Source: Candidatus Zhuqueibacterota bacterium
Lineage (GTDB): Bacteria; Zhuqueibacterota; Zhuqueibacteria; Residuimicrobiales; Krinioviventaceae
Assembly (NCBI GenBank): GCA_016934825.1
Contig: JAFGSB010000070.1
Span: 1 to 64,000 of the forward strand
Direction: 5' to 3'
DNA: 64,000 nt
In this document: piece by piece, positions 28,222-36,088 of the stretch
Position numbering within the stretch: the stretch's first letter is position 1
How the letters are laid out: every line of letters starts with the position of its first letter
The notes under the pieces: model-generated
The model's database searches: none
Told to the model about the DNA's origin: nothing
Seen by the model: the letters and a program-made list of their open reading frames with translations, nothing else
Translations under genes and position numbers: made by a program

Positions 28222-29364
28222 TCACACTTTAATAAACACTCTGTTCTTGTACATTATGTACAAAATCGTCCATATGATCCCAAAGACGACCAGAGAATGA
28301 CAAAAGCTCGACCAGGGTCCCAACCATTTATCCAGACCGCCGATTAGTACATTAGCCGTATGCTCAAATCTGAAAAATTTTTCTCCCATATAAACAGTTA
28401 TGGCGTTCATGCCGATTACAACAAAAACAAAAGCCCATTTTTTATAACCAAGCATATCAACCAGTAAATAAAACAATCCTAAAAGAAGAAAACACCAGCC
28501 GCCTGAATACAATACCATTGAACTTGACCAGATGTATTTTACTATTGGGAAAATGGGGCTCCAAAGCAGACCTGCAATCAATGACCCCGCTCCGATACCA
28601 AAAAGCCAGAGTACTTTACTTTTATCGCTCATATTTTTCCTCACCAGTTGCCCGGCGAAAACTCCAAGCATGATTGTACAGGCAAAGGCCATACTGCTCA
28701 ATATCCATGTATAGGGCAAACCATCTTCGAATCGTCCCAATATTAAATGATCAATATAAAGGGCCAGATTACTGTCCGGCAGGATCACTCCGGCGCCCTT
28801 GCCGGGGACAGGGACAAGCGCCAGCAGCGCCCAGTATAAAAGCAGTAAACCCGAGGTAATGATGATCTGCCAGCGCACATTAAAATTGATAAAAATGATC
28901 GCCGCCAGAAAATAACCAACTCCAATAGCCTGCAATGTATTGCAGTAAATTTGCAGCCTTCCTAAATCTAATAACAACAGGTTACCCTGTTTGATCATAC
29001 CCAGAACAAATAAAAGCAGTGTTCTTCTGATTACTTTAATATATAACTGTTTTTTCGTTTTGCCGCTTTTAAGAAATTTACTGAAAGAATAGGGCATGGA
29101 TGTACCGGAACAAAACAAAAACAGCGGCATGATAATATCCCAAAATGTAAATCCGGCGCCCCAAATTCCATAACCGGTGACCCATGGTCCATGATCGAAT
29201 TGAGGTAGTAATGCTGTTAAAAAACGACTTTTTGTACCTTCAACGAGACCGTGAAAAAGCCTCCCACCCCCGCCGGCGAGAATAAAAAACATGTCAAATC
29301 CCCGAAGCGCATCCAGCGAAACGAGACGCTGTCTAATAACCTGATTGGAGTTCTCTTTTGTCAT
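28222..29364 (-). CDS. Membrane acetyltransferase of the HGSNAT/NagX (DUF5009) type, copy 2
   Basis: A 380-residue multi-pass membrane protein, paralogous to the one at 19528. It begins RLVSLDALRGFDMFFILAGGGG and carries MPLFLFCSGTSMPYSFSKFL and FVFVVIGMNAITVYMGE in the same order. About ten membrane segments are apparent. It is expected to move an acetyl group from cytosolic acetyl-CoA to a sugar on the outer side. It sits between the phytase and GH27 genes in the same direction. The two copies differ enough in sequence to suggest different sugar acceptors rather than a recent duplication. Confidence 0.8.
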   Translation of the reverse strand: MTKENSNQVIRQRLVSLDALRGFDMFFILAGGGGRLFHGLVEGTKSRFLTALLPQFDHGPWVTGYGIWGAGFTFWDIIMPLFLFCSGTSMPYSFSKFLKSGKTKKQLYIKVIRRTLLLFVLGMIKQGNLLLLDLGRLQIYCNTLQAIGVGYFLAAIIFINFNVRWQIIITSGLLLLYWALLALVPVPGKGAGVILPDSNLALYIDHLILGRFEDGLPYTWILSSMAFACTIMLGVFAGQLVRKNMSDKSKVLWLFGIGAGSLIAGLLWSPIFPIVKYIWSSSMVLYSGGWCFLLLGLFYLLVDMLGYKKWAFVFVVIGMNAITVYMGEKFFRFEHTANVLIGGLDKWLGPWSSFCHSLVVFGIIWTILYIMYKNRVFIKV

Positions 29365-29434
29365 TTCATTTTTCTTTCTTTAAGGTTGGACTTGAAATTT
29401 TTCGATATTAAAGAAAAAAAATTAAAAATCCAAA

Positions 29435-30550
29435 TCATTTTAATGTCGTTTGTACACCATTTGGCGCTAAAAGCAGATCGTCGCCGGCAATATCGGACCA
29501 GGAATAATATTGAAAGGTCTTGTTATCGGACATGGCCACAAACATACCATATGGAAATTTTTCGTTCAGCGGGACGTTCGTAACCTCGGACCCGTCACTG
29601 TTATTGGTCGATACTTTAACCACCTTGATTAGTTTATGGTTATGCGGATCGTCCGCCTCGCCTTCACGTTTGAATATATGAAATTCATTCGCCGCCTGGT
29701 CGGAGACCAAAATATAACCCGTTCCGTCATTCACTTTATAAATTGAAATACCTTCGCGATCTTCCTGAAATCCGTCTTTTGCGAATAACGCCAGTTCAAC
29801 ATTGGCGTCGGGCGCATCCGGGTCGGCCGGGTATTTTCGAACACCTACTTTTTCATCCGAATAATATACATAACCAAGTTCATCGTCCACGGCTATCGCT
29901 TCGATCTCCTTTGTGCCGCTCCAGATTCCAAATTCACGTACCTTGGTTCCTTTGACATTTCCGGAGCCGTCGTCCTGTAACAGATACTGCCACAAATAAG
30001 ACCCATCTTCCGGTCCTTCTTTTCTGCCGGCAATGGCGAAAATCGCCCCGTCGGATGGTCTTTTGTACAACGAAATCCCCATCGGAGCGCGCAGGGTTTC
30101 ACCGCTGAACACTTCTATGCCGCCGTTATCTATTGCCTGCATGTCGGGCAGACTGAAAATGCGAATTTTGTTTGTTAATCTTTCCGTCGTCACGGCGATA
30201 TCAACAGGCTTGCCGTTGAGGATCAATCCGTACTCTATATCCACGTTATTCGGGCGTTTCAGATCCAAAACTTTATTGACAATTTTACCGTTCAGGTCAT
30301 ATACATACAATCCGCCATTTTCGTCTTTATCGGTCCCCACTACCAGGCTTAAAGACGTGTCTTCGGGATTGATCCAGATTGCCGGATCATCCGTGTCATA
30401 TACTACCGGTTCCGTTATAACAAGCGGCTTTATTGCATCACCTGCTGTTTGATTTTCCGGGGACTTTTTAGTACAAGCAGAATAAATTAAAAACAGCATG
30501 AAAAATGTCAAAACTAACATGAAAAACCGCTGTTTATCGGTCGTTTTCAT
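29435..30550 (-). CDS. Lipoprotein beta-propeller phytase (3-phytase type)
   Basis: A 371-residue protein with a lipoprotein-like signal (hydrophobic 10-24, then YSACTKK). The beta-propeller phytase opening is well kept: VVYDTDDPAIWINPEDTSLS, then VVGTDKDENGGLYVYDL. Further calcium- and phosphate-binding family segments are NNVDIEYG, GTKEIEAIAVDDELGYVYYSDE and VREFGIW. The enzyme would remove phosphate from myo-inositol hexakisphosphate in the periplasm or at the cell surface. AGGAGG precedes the start. An inositol importer and inositol pathway lie 12-21 kb away (43-51.9 kb), so phytate could supply both phosphate and inositol. Family assignment is strong. Confidence 0.87.
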   Translation of the reverse strand: MKTTDKQRFFMLVLTFFMLFLIYSACTKKSPENQTAGDAIKPLVITEPVVYDTDDPAIWINPEDTSLSLVVGTDKDENGGLYVYDLNGKIVNKVLDLKRPNNVDIEYGLILNGKPVDIAVTTERLTNKIRIFSLPDMQAIDNGGIEVFSGETLRAPMGISLYKRPSDGAIFAIAGRKEGPEDGSYLWQYLLQDDGSGNVKGTKVREFGIWSGTKEIEAIAVDDELGYVYYSDEKVGVRKYPADPDAPDANVELALFAKDGFQEDREGISIYKVNDGTGYILVSDQAANEFHIFKREGEADDPHNHKLIKVVKVSTNNSDGSEVTNVPLNEKFPYGMFVAMSDNKTFQYYSWSDIAGDDLLLAPNGVQTTLK

Positions 30551-30634
30551 TATTTTCCTCCTGTTTATTATTAATATTTTTAATCGAGTTTTTATTAAAA
30601 ATGATATTATAAAATCAAATATTTTAATTATAAA

Positions 30635-32110
30635 TTATTCTATCAAAATCAGTTTTATCGTTTTCCATTCGGAACCCACCTGCAGGCGGCAAAAATAAAG
30701 TCCGCTTGGCAGCGGTTTTTCCCGCCCGTCTTTTGCGTTCCAGGTTACCGAATATTTTCCGGGACTGCTGAACCCGTCAACCAGAGTGGATACACGCCGC
30801 CCCGTAATATCATATATGTCCATTTTCACAAAACCCGCCGCGGGGATTACATAACGAATATTTGTAACCGGATTAAACGGATTCGGATAATTTTGATAAA
30901 GTTCAAGAGTTGTCGGCGTTATGAAATTATCTTTAGTCCCGGTTTGCGAAATTTCAAATTCAAATGCGCCAATATCGGGCGCCAAACCAAGATAATCCTC
31001 ATTGGAAAGATTTAATACCGTATCCCCCTGCCAGACAAAAAAAGCCGTCCCGCGATCTATGCACGGGCTGTCTTGCATCAGTCTGTAATTCTCATCCAAA
31101 AGCGGATTTTCGTTTATAATAACGGGCTGGACATTGCAGGAATCCATATCCGCGCCATTTTCCCAAAAAGCGCCGTATGATACAATCGAATGATTTTTCA
31201 CATTCTTAATCGCTGTGCCGGTATGTTTCAGGAAAATATTATTCAGCGCAACCAGGCTGGCTCCGCCGGTTATGCCGTAATGATTATTGACAAAGGTGTT
31301 GTTAATAACATATATTGGTTCCGGAATTGCCGCGCCTTCATAATTTTCCGTGGTGTTCTGGTTGCCCATACATCCCAAACCGACCATGTCATTATTACAG
31401 ATCAGATTATGTTCAATATAAAATACTCGGTCCGATAATTCTTTATAATCGATAAATTGTATACCATCCTCGCCGTTGCCGGAGATAATATTGTTGCGAA
31501 TGATACACGTCAAAAGCGGACCCGTGTAATCATAAAGTCTTATTTCGATTCCGTCATCCTTATTATTCACGATGACATTCGCTTCGATTTTAATATCCAC
31601 ATTATCGTCAAGGTCTATTGCGTCATCTTTGTTATTTTCAAACACATTATAAGAGCAGACGCCGCCGCTGTTTTTCTCATAATCAATTGCATCCTTACAA
31701 CCCTGAAAGCGATTGTGCAGTATTTGGACCCTGGCTTCACAGGCAATACCGTCATCGGCATTTTGGATGGTCAGGCCGGTGATCAAGGTTAAAGGGCCGA
31801 CATCTTTATCAATATAAATAATTTGACCGCTGTCGTTTCCGTCAATTACGGTTTGACGGACATAACTGGTATCGCCGGTCGTCAAAAACCAGGATGCCAG
31901 GGTAAGGGTCTTGCCGTTCAGCTCGACATGTTCGAAATAATCACCTGGGGCCACAAGTATGGTATCGTTATCCGCCGCCGCGTCGATTCCTGACTGGATT
32001 GTTTCCTGCTCATTCGGAATATGGATAACCTTTGCATACATTGGTGAGGAAAAGATCCCAATTACGATTAAAATTCTGAACAATAAAAAAATTTTAAATT
32101 TAACAAACAT
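30635..32110 (-). CDS. T9SS-exported parallel beta-helix protein
   Basis: A 491-residue protein with signal peptide (about residues 8-27), the opening VIHIPNEQETIQSGIDAAAD shared with the helix protein at 15600, and a beta-helix to about residue 370 with repeated coils (NNKDDAIDLDDNVDIKIEAN, NNKDDGIEIRLYDYTG). APDIGAFEFE ends the helix. Residues about 405-491 are a type A T9SS sorting domain: LYQNYPNPFNPVTNIRY, then GRRVSTLVDG and GLYFCRLQ. It is therefore predicted to be passed over the outer membrane and anchored or released. One copy of the TTAA element lies 92 bp upstream. Cargo activity unknown. Confidence 0.82.
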   Translation of the reverse strand: MFVKFKIFLLFRILIVIGIFSSPMYAKVIHIPNEQETIQSGIDAAADNDTILVAPGDYFEHVELNGKTLTLASWFLTTGDTSYVRQTVIDGNDSGQIIYIDKDVGPLTLITGLTIQNADDGIACEARVQILHNRFQGCKDAIDYEKNSGGVCSYNVFENNKDDAIDLDDNVDIKIEANVIVNNKDDGIEIRLYDYTGPLLTCIIRNNIISGNGEDGIQFIDYKELSDRVFYIEHNLICNNDMVGLGCMGNQNTTENYEGAAIPEPIYVINNTFVNNHYGITGGASLVALNNIFLKHTGTAIKNVKNHSIVSYGAFWENGADMDSCNVQPVIINENPLLDENYRLMQDSPCIDRGTAFFVWQGDTVLNLSNEDYLGLAPDIGAFEFEISQTGTKDNFITPTTLELYQNYPNPFNPVTNIRYVIPAAGFVKMDIYDITGRRVSTLVDGFSSPGKYSVTWNAKDGREKPLPSGLYFCRLQVGSEWKTIKLILIE

Positions 32111-32201
32111 AAAACCTGCCGATTTTTTATGAAATGGAAGTTAATTGCAATGGAAATAAGTCTTTTCTCGAATAAAAATTAAGCATAAAAAATTAAAAAG
32201 G

Positions 32202-32229
32202 GATTAAAATCAAATTAATATTTTTTAAT
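32202..32229 (+). promoter_or_regulatory. TTAA triple-repeat element, site 1
   Basis: Starts with GATTAAAAT and has TTAA at 32204, 32215 and 32225 (spacing 11 and 10 bp). It lies 92 bp upstream of the minus-strand beta-helix T9SS gene. The same layout recurs at 35743, 38842 and 39184. Candidate binding site of the response regulator at 37901. Confidence 0.5.
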
Positions 32230-32332
32230 CTAAAAAAGCACACTCTTATTAAAAGGCTGGAAAAGAATAAATTTTTATCTGAAAATGTAATATACTATAC
32301 CGTTTAATAACCGGTAACAGTAAAACGGATAT

Positions 32333-32365
32333 AAAAAAGGCACAACCGAAACGGTTGCGCCTTTT
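32333..32365 (-). terminator. Rho-independent terminator after the receptor remnant
   Basis: On the minus strand GGCGCAACCG, a 3-nt loop and CGGTTGTGCC form a 10-bp stem with one G-U pair, followed by six T. It follows the stop of the TonB-receptor remnant by about 27 nt and probably was that gene's terminator. In the plus direction the G-U becomes an A-C mismatch, so it should be weaker. Confidence 0.8.
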
Positions 32366-32391
32366 AGGTGATTATTGCATGGTGGTGTGTA

Positions 32392-32545
32392 TTACAGGCT
32401 AAATTCAAAACCGCCGTAAATTTCCGGGCCTCTGAATGCTGTGTTATAAAGGACCATTTTTCCATAATAGTCGTCTCTGAGGCTTTTCCATTTACGGACA
32501 CTGTCTTCACCTAACAGATTTTTGCCCTTGATGAACAAATTGCAA
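32392..32545 (-). pseudogene. C-terminal remnant of a second TonB-dependent receptor
   Basis: The minus strand reads NLFIKGKNLLGED, about 28 unlike residues, then PEIYGGFEFSL and a stop (TAA at 32392-32394). The end of the intact neighbouring receptor is FFLKGKNLLGED, a middle of similar length, then MEIYGGFEFTF. The reading frame has no start and the similarity stops next to the hairpin at 32549. This is what would remain of a tandem receptor gene after deletion of its first 95 percent. The middle is diverged, so it comes from an older paralogue and not from a fresh duplication. Confidence 0.75.
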
Positions 32546-32548
32546 ATC

Positions 32549-32568
32549 GGCGCAGATTACTCTGCGCC
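32549..32568 (-). terminator. Hairpin after the large TonB receptor gene
   Basis: GGCGCAG, a 6-nt loop and CTGCGCC form a perfect 7-bp stem, 38 nt after the receptor stop. The following minus-strand bases are GATTTGCAATTT, a weak T-tract, so termination may be partial. Confidence 0.55.
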
Positions 32569-32605
32569 GGTTTGTTGTAAGGGCAAAACAAAGAACAATT
32601 ACAAA

Positions 32606-35392
32606 TTAAAAAGTGAACTCGAAACCGCCATAGATTTCCATATCATTGTAACTATGACTGTATATAACCTCGTCTCCCAGACCAAGGCCGGCGATACCGG
32701 TATCATAGAGTAATCTGAGTCTGGTATATTCGTCTTCACCCAGCAGGTTTTTACCCTTTAAGAAGAAACGAACATTTTTGGTGAGGTTCTGGCGCAGGGA
32801 AATATCGAGATTGTTTTCGGCGTCATCCCATTCTTCTTCAAATTCACCCAATTCCTTGAAAATTGCCGCTTTGTGCTGAAAGGAAAGACGGCCGGAGAAA
32901 CCGATCCGCGCATTTTCATAACTCAAAGCAAGGTTGTAAACATCTGCTGCCTGATTCGGCAGGTCTCTTTTTGTGCCATCTTCTTCTTCCAGATAGGTAT
33001 CCATCTGGTGGGTCCAGTTTGCAAGGATACCGACTTCCGGCAGACCGAGAAAATCAAGCTGTCTTTGGATCGACAGTTCGATACCCTGGGCTTTCCCTTT
33101 TCCCACATTCTGAGGCTGTTCAACTACGTCTACTTCATAGCCGTGATACATGCGATCATCCGGACTAAAGAAAACAGACTGGATCACATCCGAAATATCT
33201 TTGTAAAAGAAACCAACTGACATGTGAGAGGCCAGCAGCGGTGAATAGTGCTCGAGCAAAAGATCAATGTTTGAAGAACGGGTCGGTACAAGGTCTTTGT
33301 TACCGGTAAAGAGTTCCAGATCTTCACGGTCATAGGAGTTGAATTCCACAAAATACCGGAACGATGGACGCGCAATACCTTTGGAGTAAGACGCACGTGC
33401 GACAAGGGCCATAGGTAACTTGTAACGCAAATGCAGTGACGGGAACAGATCGGTATATTCACCGGTTGCGTCAATCGAGGACTGTGATTCTGCAGTTTCG
33501 GGATTGTTTTTGCGGAAATTGTCCACCAGTCTGGACTCGGTAGTGGTTGATGTTTGTTCCACCCTGAGTCCCGGCAAAACCATGAAATTTTGGCCAAACC
33601 AGACTTCGGCCATGCCATAAGCCGCCGCAATAGTTTCGTTGGCGAGATAGTTCTCATCGATATCGGTACTGGATTCGGACAAGAAGACCATATTCAACGG
33701 CGGATCATATTCGATGATAAAATCCTGGTCTTTGGTAATATACCACGGTTTCGGATATTCAACTCCAAAGTCATCCAGATATTCCTCTGCCGCTTCATCG
33801 GTCAGGTCCAGGTCAAAGGAAGAAATTTCGGAATCCAGTTTCTGGTTCCAGCGGTCTTTGCTTTTATACTTGAAACCGGCTTTAATATAACCGCTTAACA
33901 TATCCGAATAAAACGGTTTTTTCACATTGGCAGCAACAACAATTTCATCTTCTTTAAAGGTTTCGGTTTCAAAATTATAGCTGTCAAAATAGAGTTTCTC
34001 AGTTTTAGGATCCCAATCTTTCCACTTTGTGCGAAAGTTACCCTGAAAATCATGGGATTCCTGGCCGCGGCCGCTGGTGTAACCAATGCTGTAATCGACG
34101 TTCATATCACCCATGATCATGTTTTCACCGCCAAGAGTTATATTCATAACATGCTTGGGCTCGTGTTTGACGTCATTCAGTTTTTCAAAACGTTCACTTT
34201 CATAGTTATGATCGAACTCGAGATCATAATCCGTCAGATTGTAGGCGGAATAGAATGTTCTCAGGGACAGTTTGTTGCCGATAGAGGGCCTCCACACCAG
34301 CGCGGTATTGAATCCGGCGCGGGTTTCGGTGGTTTCGGTCGGTCTCTCACTCCAGTAGCGGTTGCCCGGCGTGACGGCTTTACCGTCAAAGGTTTTGGCG
34401 CCTTCGCCGTCATTCATTTCCTTCATTTCTTCAATGGTGTCGGGATCAAAATCCCAGGCATGACGGTCGGTATATTCCGACATGCGATCGAGTTCATAGG
34501 TACCGGCAATAGAATACGCGAACTTGCCGCCAAAAAAGATGTCGCCAAGAGTGAGACTGGCTTTGGTGGGTCCAAAGCGGTCGAATTGTCCGATGGGAAA
34601 ATCCGCCGTATTACTTCCCGACATCCAACCCTGGTACAGTTTAGCCGTCAGCATTTGCCTGCTCGGTGCGTCCTTTAAAATAAAGTTAATGTTACCGGCG
34701 ATGGCGTCCGCATCCAGATCTGCTGTCTGGCCTTTGGAAACCTCGATGGCCTGGATGAGATCGATGGGGAAAGTCTGCAATGAAGCGTGCCGGTCTTCAG
34801 CAGCGTTTACGGCAGGAATTTTCTGTCCGTTCACGGTGGTCAGGGCCCAGTCTGCAGGCAGACCGCGCATAAGCGCTTCTGATCCGTCTATAATAACACC
34901 GGGAATACGTCCAACAGCTTCCACGGCTTCTTCATCCGGGAAACTACCCATCAAGTCCGCTGAAATAACATTTTTAATATTGGAGGCTTCGAACTGGGCA
35001 TTCAGGGCAGCAGCCTGAGATTGTAACAGACGTTCAGCGGTGACCGTCACTTCCTGTTGTTCGATAACCGATGTGGCCAGTTCAAAATCCAAAGTTGCTG
35101 TCCTGTTCGCCTGTACGGTCACTTCCTTGGTTTCATCGGTGTAACCGATATAACGGACCGTGACCTGGAAAGTGCCGGGAGGCACACTACCGATTAAAAA
35201 TTGCCCCTGATTATCCGTTGCCGTTCCGATATTGGTACCCTCAATCATAACATTGGCGCCGATCATGGCCTGGCCGGTTCCACCTTCAGTGACTGTACCT
35301 GTTAACCGGCCCGCCTGGGCATACAGGCTTCCCGTAAAAAACATGACTAACAATAGAGTTAAGATAAAACCCAAACTTTTTCTTTGTTTCAT
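32606..35392 (-). CDS. Large TonB-dependent receptor
   Basis: A 928-residue outer-membrane receptor. Signal peptide to about residue 25 (GSLYAQAG); carboxypeptidase-regulatory-like domain about 28-112 (LTGTVTEGGTGQAMIGANV, YIGYTDETKEVTV); TonB-box-like VTVTAERL near 125; plug about 135-245 (GRIPGVIIDGSEALMRGLP, IDLIQAIEVSKGQTADLDADAIAGNINF); then a long barrel ending in GGFEFTF with a terminal aromatic. The layout resembles receptors of the FCB group and of Caulobacter/Xanthomonas that take up oligosaccharides or peptides. There is no SusD-like partner nearby. A structured leader at 35469 and a TTAA element at 35743 precede it. Ligand unknown. Confidence 0.88.
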   Translation of the reverse strand: MKQRKSLGFILTLLLVMFFTGSLYAQAGRLTGTVTEGGTGQAMIGANVMIEGTNIGTATDNQGQFLIGSVPPGTFQVTVRYIGYTDETKEVTVQANRTATLDFELATSVIEQQEVTVTAERLLQSQAAALNAQFEASNIKNVISADLMGSFPDEEAVEAVGRIPGVIIDGSEALMRGLPADWALTTVNGQKIPAVNAAEDRHASLQTFPIDLIQAIEVSKGQTADLDADAIAGNINFILKDAPSRQMLTAKLYQGWMSGSNTADFPIGQFDRFGPTKASLTLGDIFFGGKFAYSIAGTYELDRMSEYTDRHAWDFDPDTIEEMKEMNDGEGAKTFDGKAVTPGNRYWSERPTETTETRAGFNTALVWRPSIGNKLSLRTFYSAYNLTDYDLEFDHNYESERFEKLNDVKHEPKHVMNITLGGENMIMGDMNVDYSIGYTSGRGQESHDFQGNFRTKWKDWDPKTEKLYFDSYNFETETFKEDEIVVAANVKKPFYSDMLSGYIKAGFKYKSKDRWNQKLDSEISSFDLDLTDEAAEEYLDDFGVEYPKPWYITKDQDFIIEYDPPLNMVFLSESSTDIDENYLANETIAAAYGMAEVWFGQNFMVLPGLRVEQTSTTTESRLVDNFRKNNPETAESQSSIDATGEYTDLFPSLHLRYKLPMALVARASYSKGIARPSFRYFVEFNSYDREDLELFTGNKDLVPTRSSNIDLLLEHYSPLLASHMSVGFFYKDISDVIQSVFFSPDDRMYHGYEVDVVEQPQNVGKGKAQGIELSIQRQLDFLGLPEVGILANWTHQMDTYLEEEDGTKRDLPNQAADVYNLALSYENARIGFSGRLSFQHKAAIFKELGEFEEEWDDAENNLDISLRQNLTKNVRFFLKGKNLLGEDEYTRLRLLYDTGIAGLGLGDEVIYSHSYNDMEIYGGFEFTF

Positions 35393-35468
35393 AACTCCTC
35401 CATCCTCATTTAATCTACTTTTTGATTAACTTATAGTTCATAAGACAAACAGAAAACTATTCTCTTAG

Positions 35469-35495
35469 CGTCAGGTAATCACTATTACCGTGACG
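35469..35495 (-). promoter_or_regulatory. Inverted repeat in the TonB receptor leader
   Basis: CGTCA-GGTAAT, a 4-nt loop, ATTACC, one extra G and TGACG form an 11-bp stem with a single bulge, 77-103 nt upstream of the receptor ATG. It could be an operator or an RNA stem in the leader. No T-run follows. Confidence 0.4.
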
Positions 35496-35742
35496 ATTCT
35501 TACTATAACAATCCGATTAAATGTTGAAGCCTCTCACCCCCTTTCTAATGTTTATCATTATATACATAAGGTTGGGTTGATTCGAGTTTTATAAAAAAGT
35601 TATTTGTCATCAACATAAATTTTTAAATATCTTTTCTTTATTAGTTATTACAATAAAAATCAAGATTGGGTAGTTAAACCGATATAGACACAATTAAAGA
35701 AGAAAAATTTCATCTGAAATTAAGAAAATAAAATTAACCAAA

Positions 35743-35770
35743 GATTAAAATAAGATTAATTTTTTTTAAT
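35743..35770 (+). promoter_or_regulatory. TTAA triple-repeat element, site 2
   Basis: Starts with GATTAAAAT; TTAA at 35745, 35756 and 35766, spacing 11 and 10 bp, identical to sites 1 and 3. It lies 351 bp upstream of the large TonB receptor on the minus strand, far for a core promoter unless the leader is long. Confidence 0.5.
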
Positions 35771-36088
35771 TTTTCGTGCACGTTATAATGCAAACAATAA
35801 TCAATTATTGCTCCTGCATTGGATTAACCATCATGGATATTTTTTTTCACAACAAAAATTAATCATATACTTTGACAATGCTAAAACAAAGTGAAAAAAT
35901 TTTTTATTCATGAAATTAAATTATCGGACTTTTTGGAGATATTTAGTAACAAATATAAGGTGCTTTGGCTGTTTAGTTAACTTTTTTTTGGGGGGGGGAA
36001 TTTATATCCTTCTTATTCGATTGGATATTTAAAAATATTACACTATTAAAATAATTATCGGATTTCCACAATTATTTTATCTCATGTT

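Larger units (their letters stand above)
35393..36088. other. AT-rich intergenic region upstream of the large TonB receptor
   Basis: 696 bp without a supportable gene. It holds the receptor leader with an inverted repeat (35469-35495), the TTAA element (35743-35770) and a run of nine G near 35991 close to the kinase stop. I cannot pick a convincing core promoter for the receptor. Confidence 0.6.

Noticed and set aside
30569-30632. TTAA-rich spacer upstream of the phytase (minus strand begins GATTAAAAATATTAATAATAAA in part)
   Set aside because: The half-site spacing is 9 bp and the third repeat is missing, so it does not match the four-site element well enough to be counted.
34052-34678. A 208-residue plus-strand open frame opposite the large TonB receptor
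   Set aside because: It lies wholly within a well-supported receptor gene on the other strand, has no ribosome site and no recognisable domain. It is a shadow frame.
35991-36000. Run of nine G in an AT-rich spacer
   Set aside because: A single homopolymer near a stop codon; it may be a sequencing or assembly artefact and shows no linked structure.
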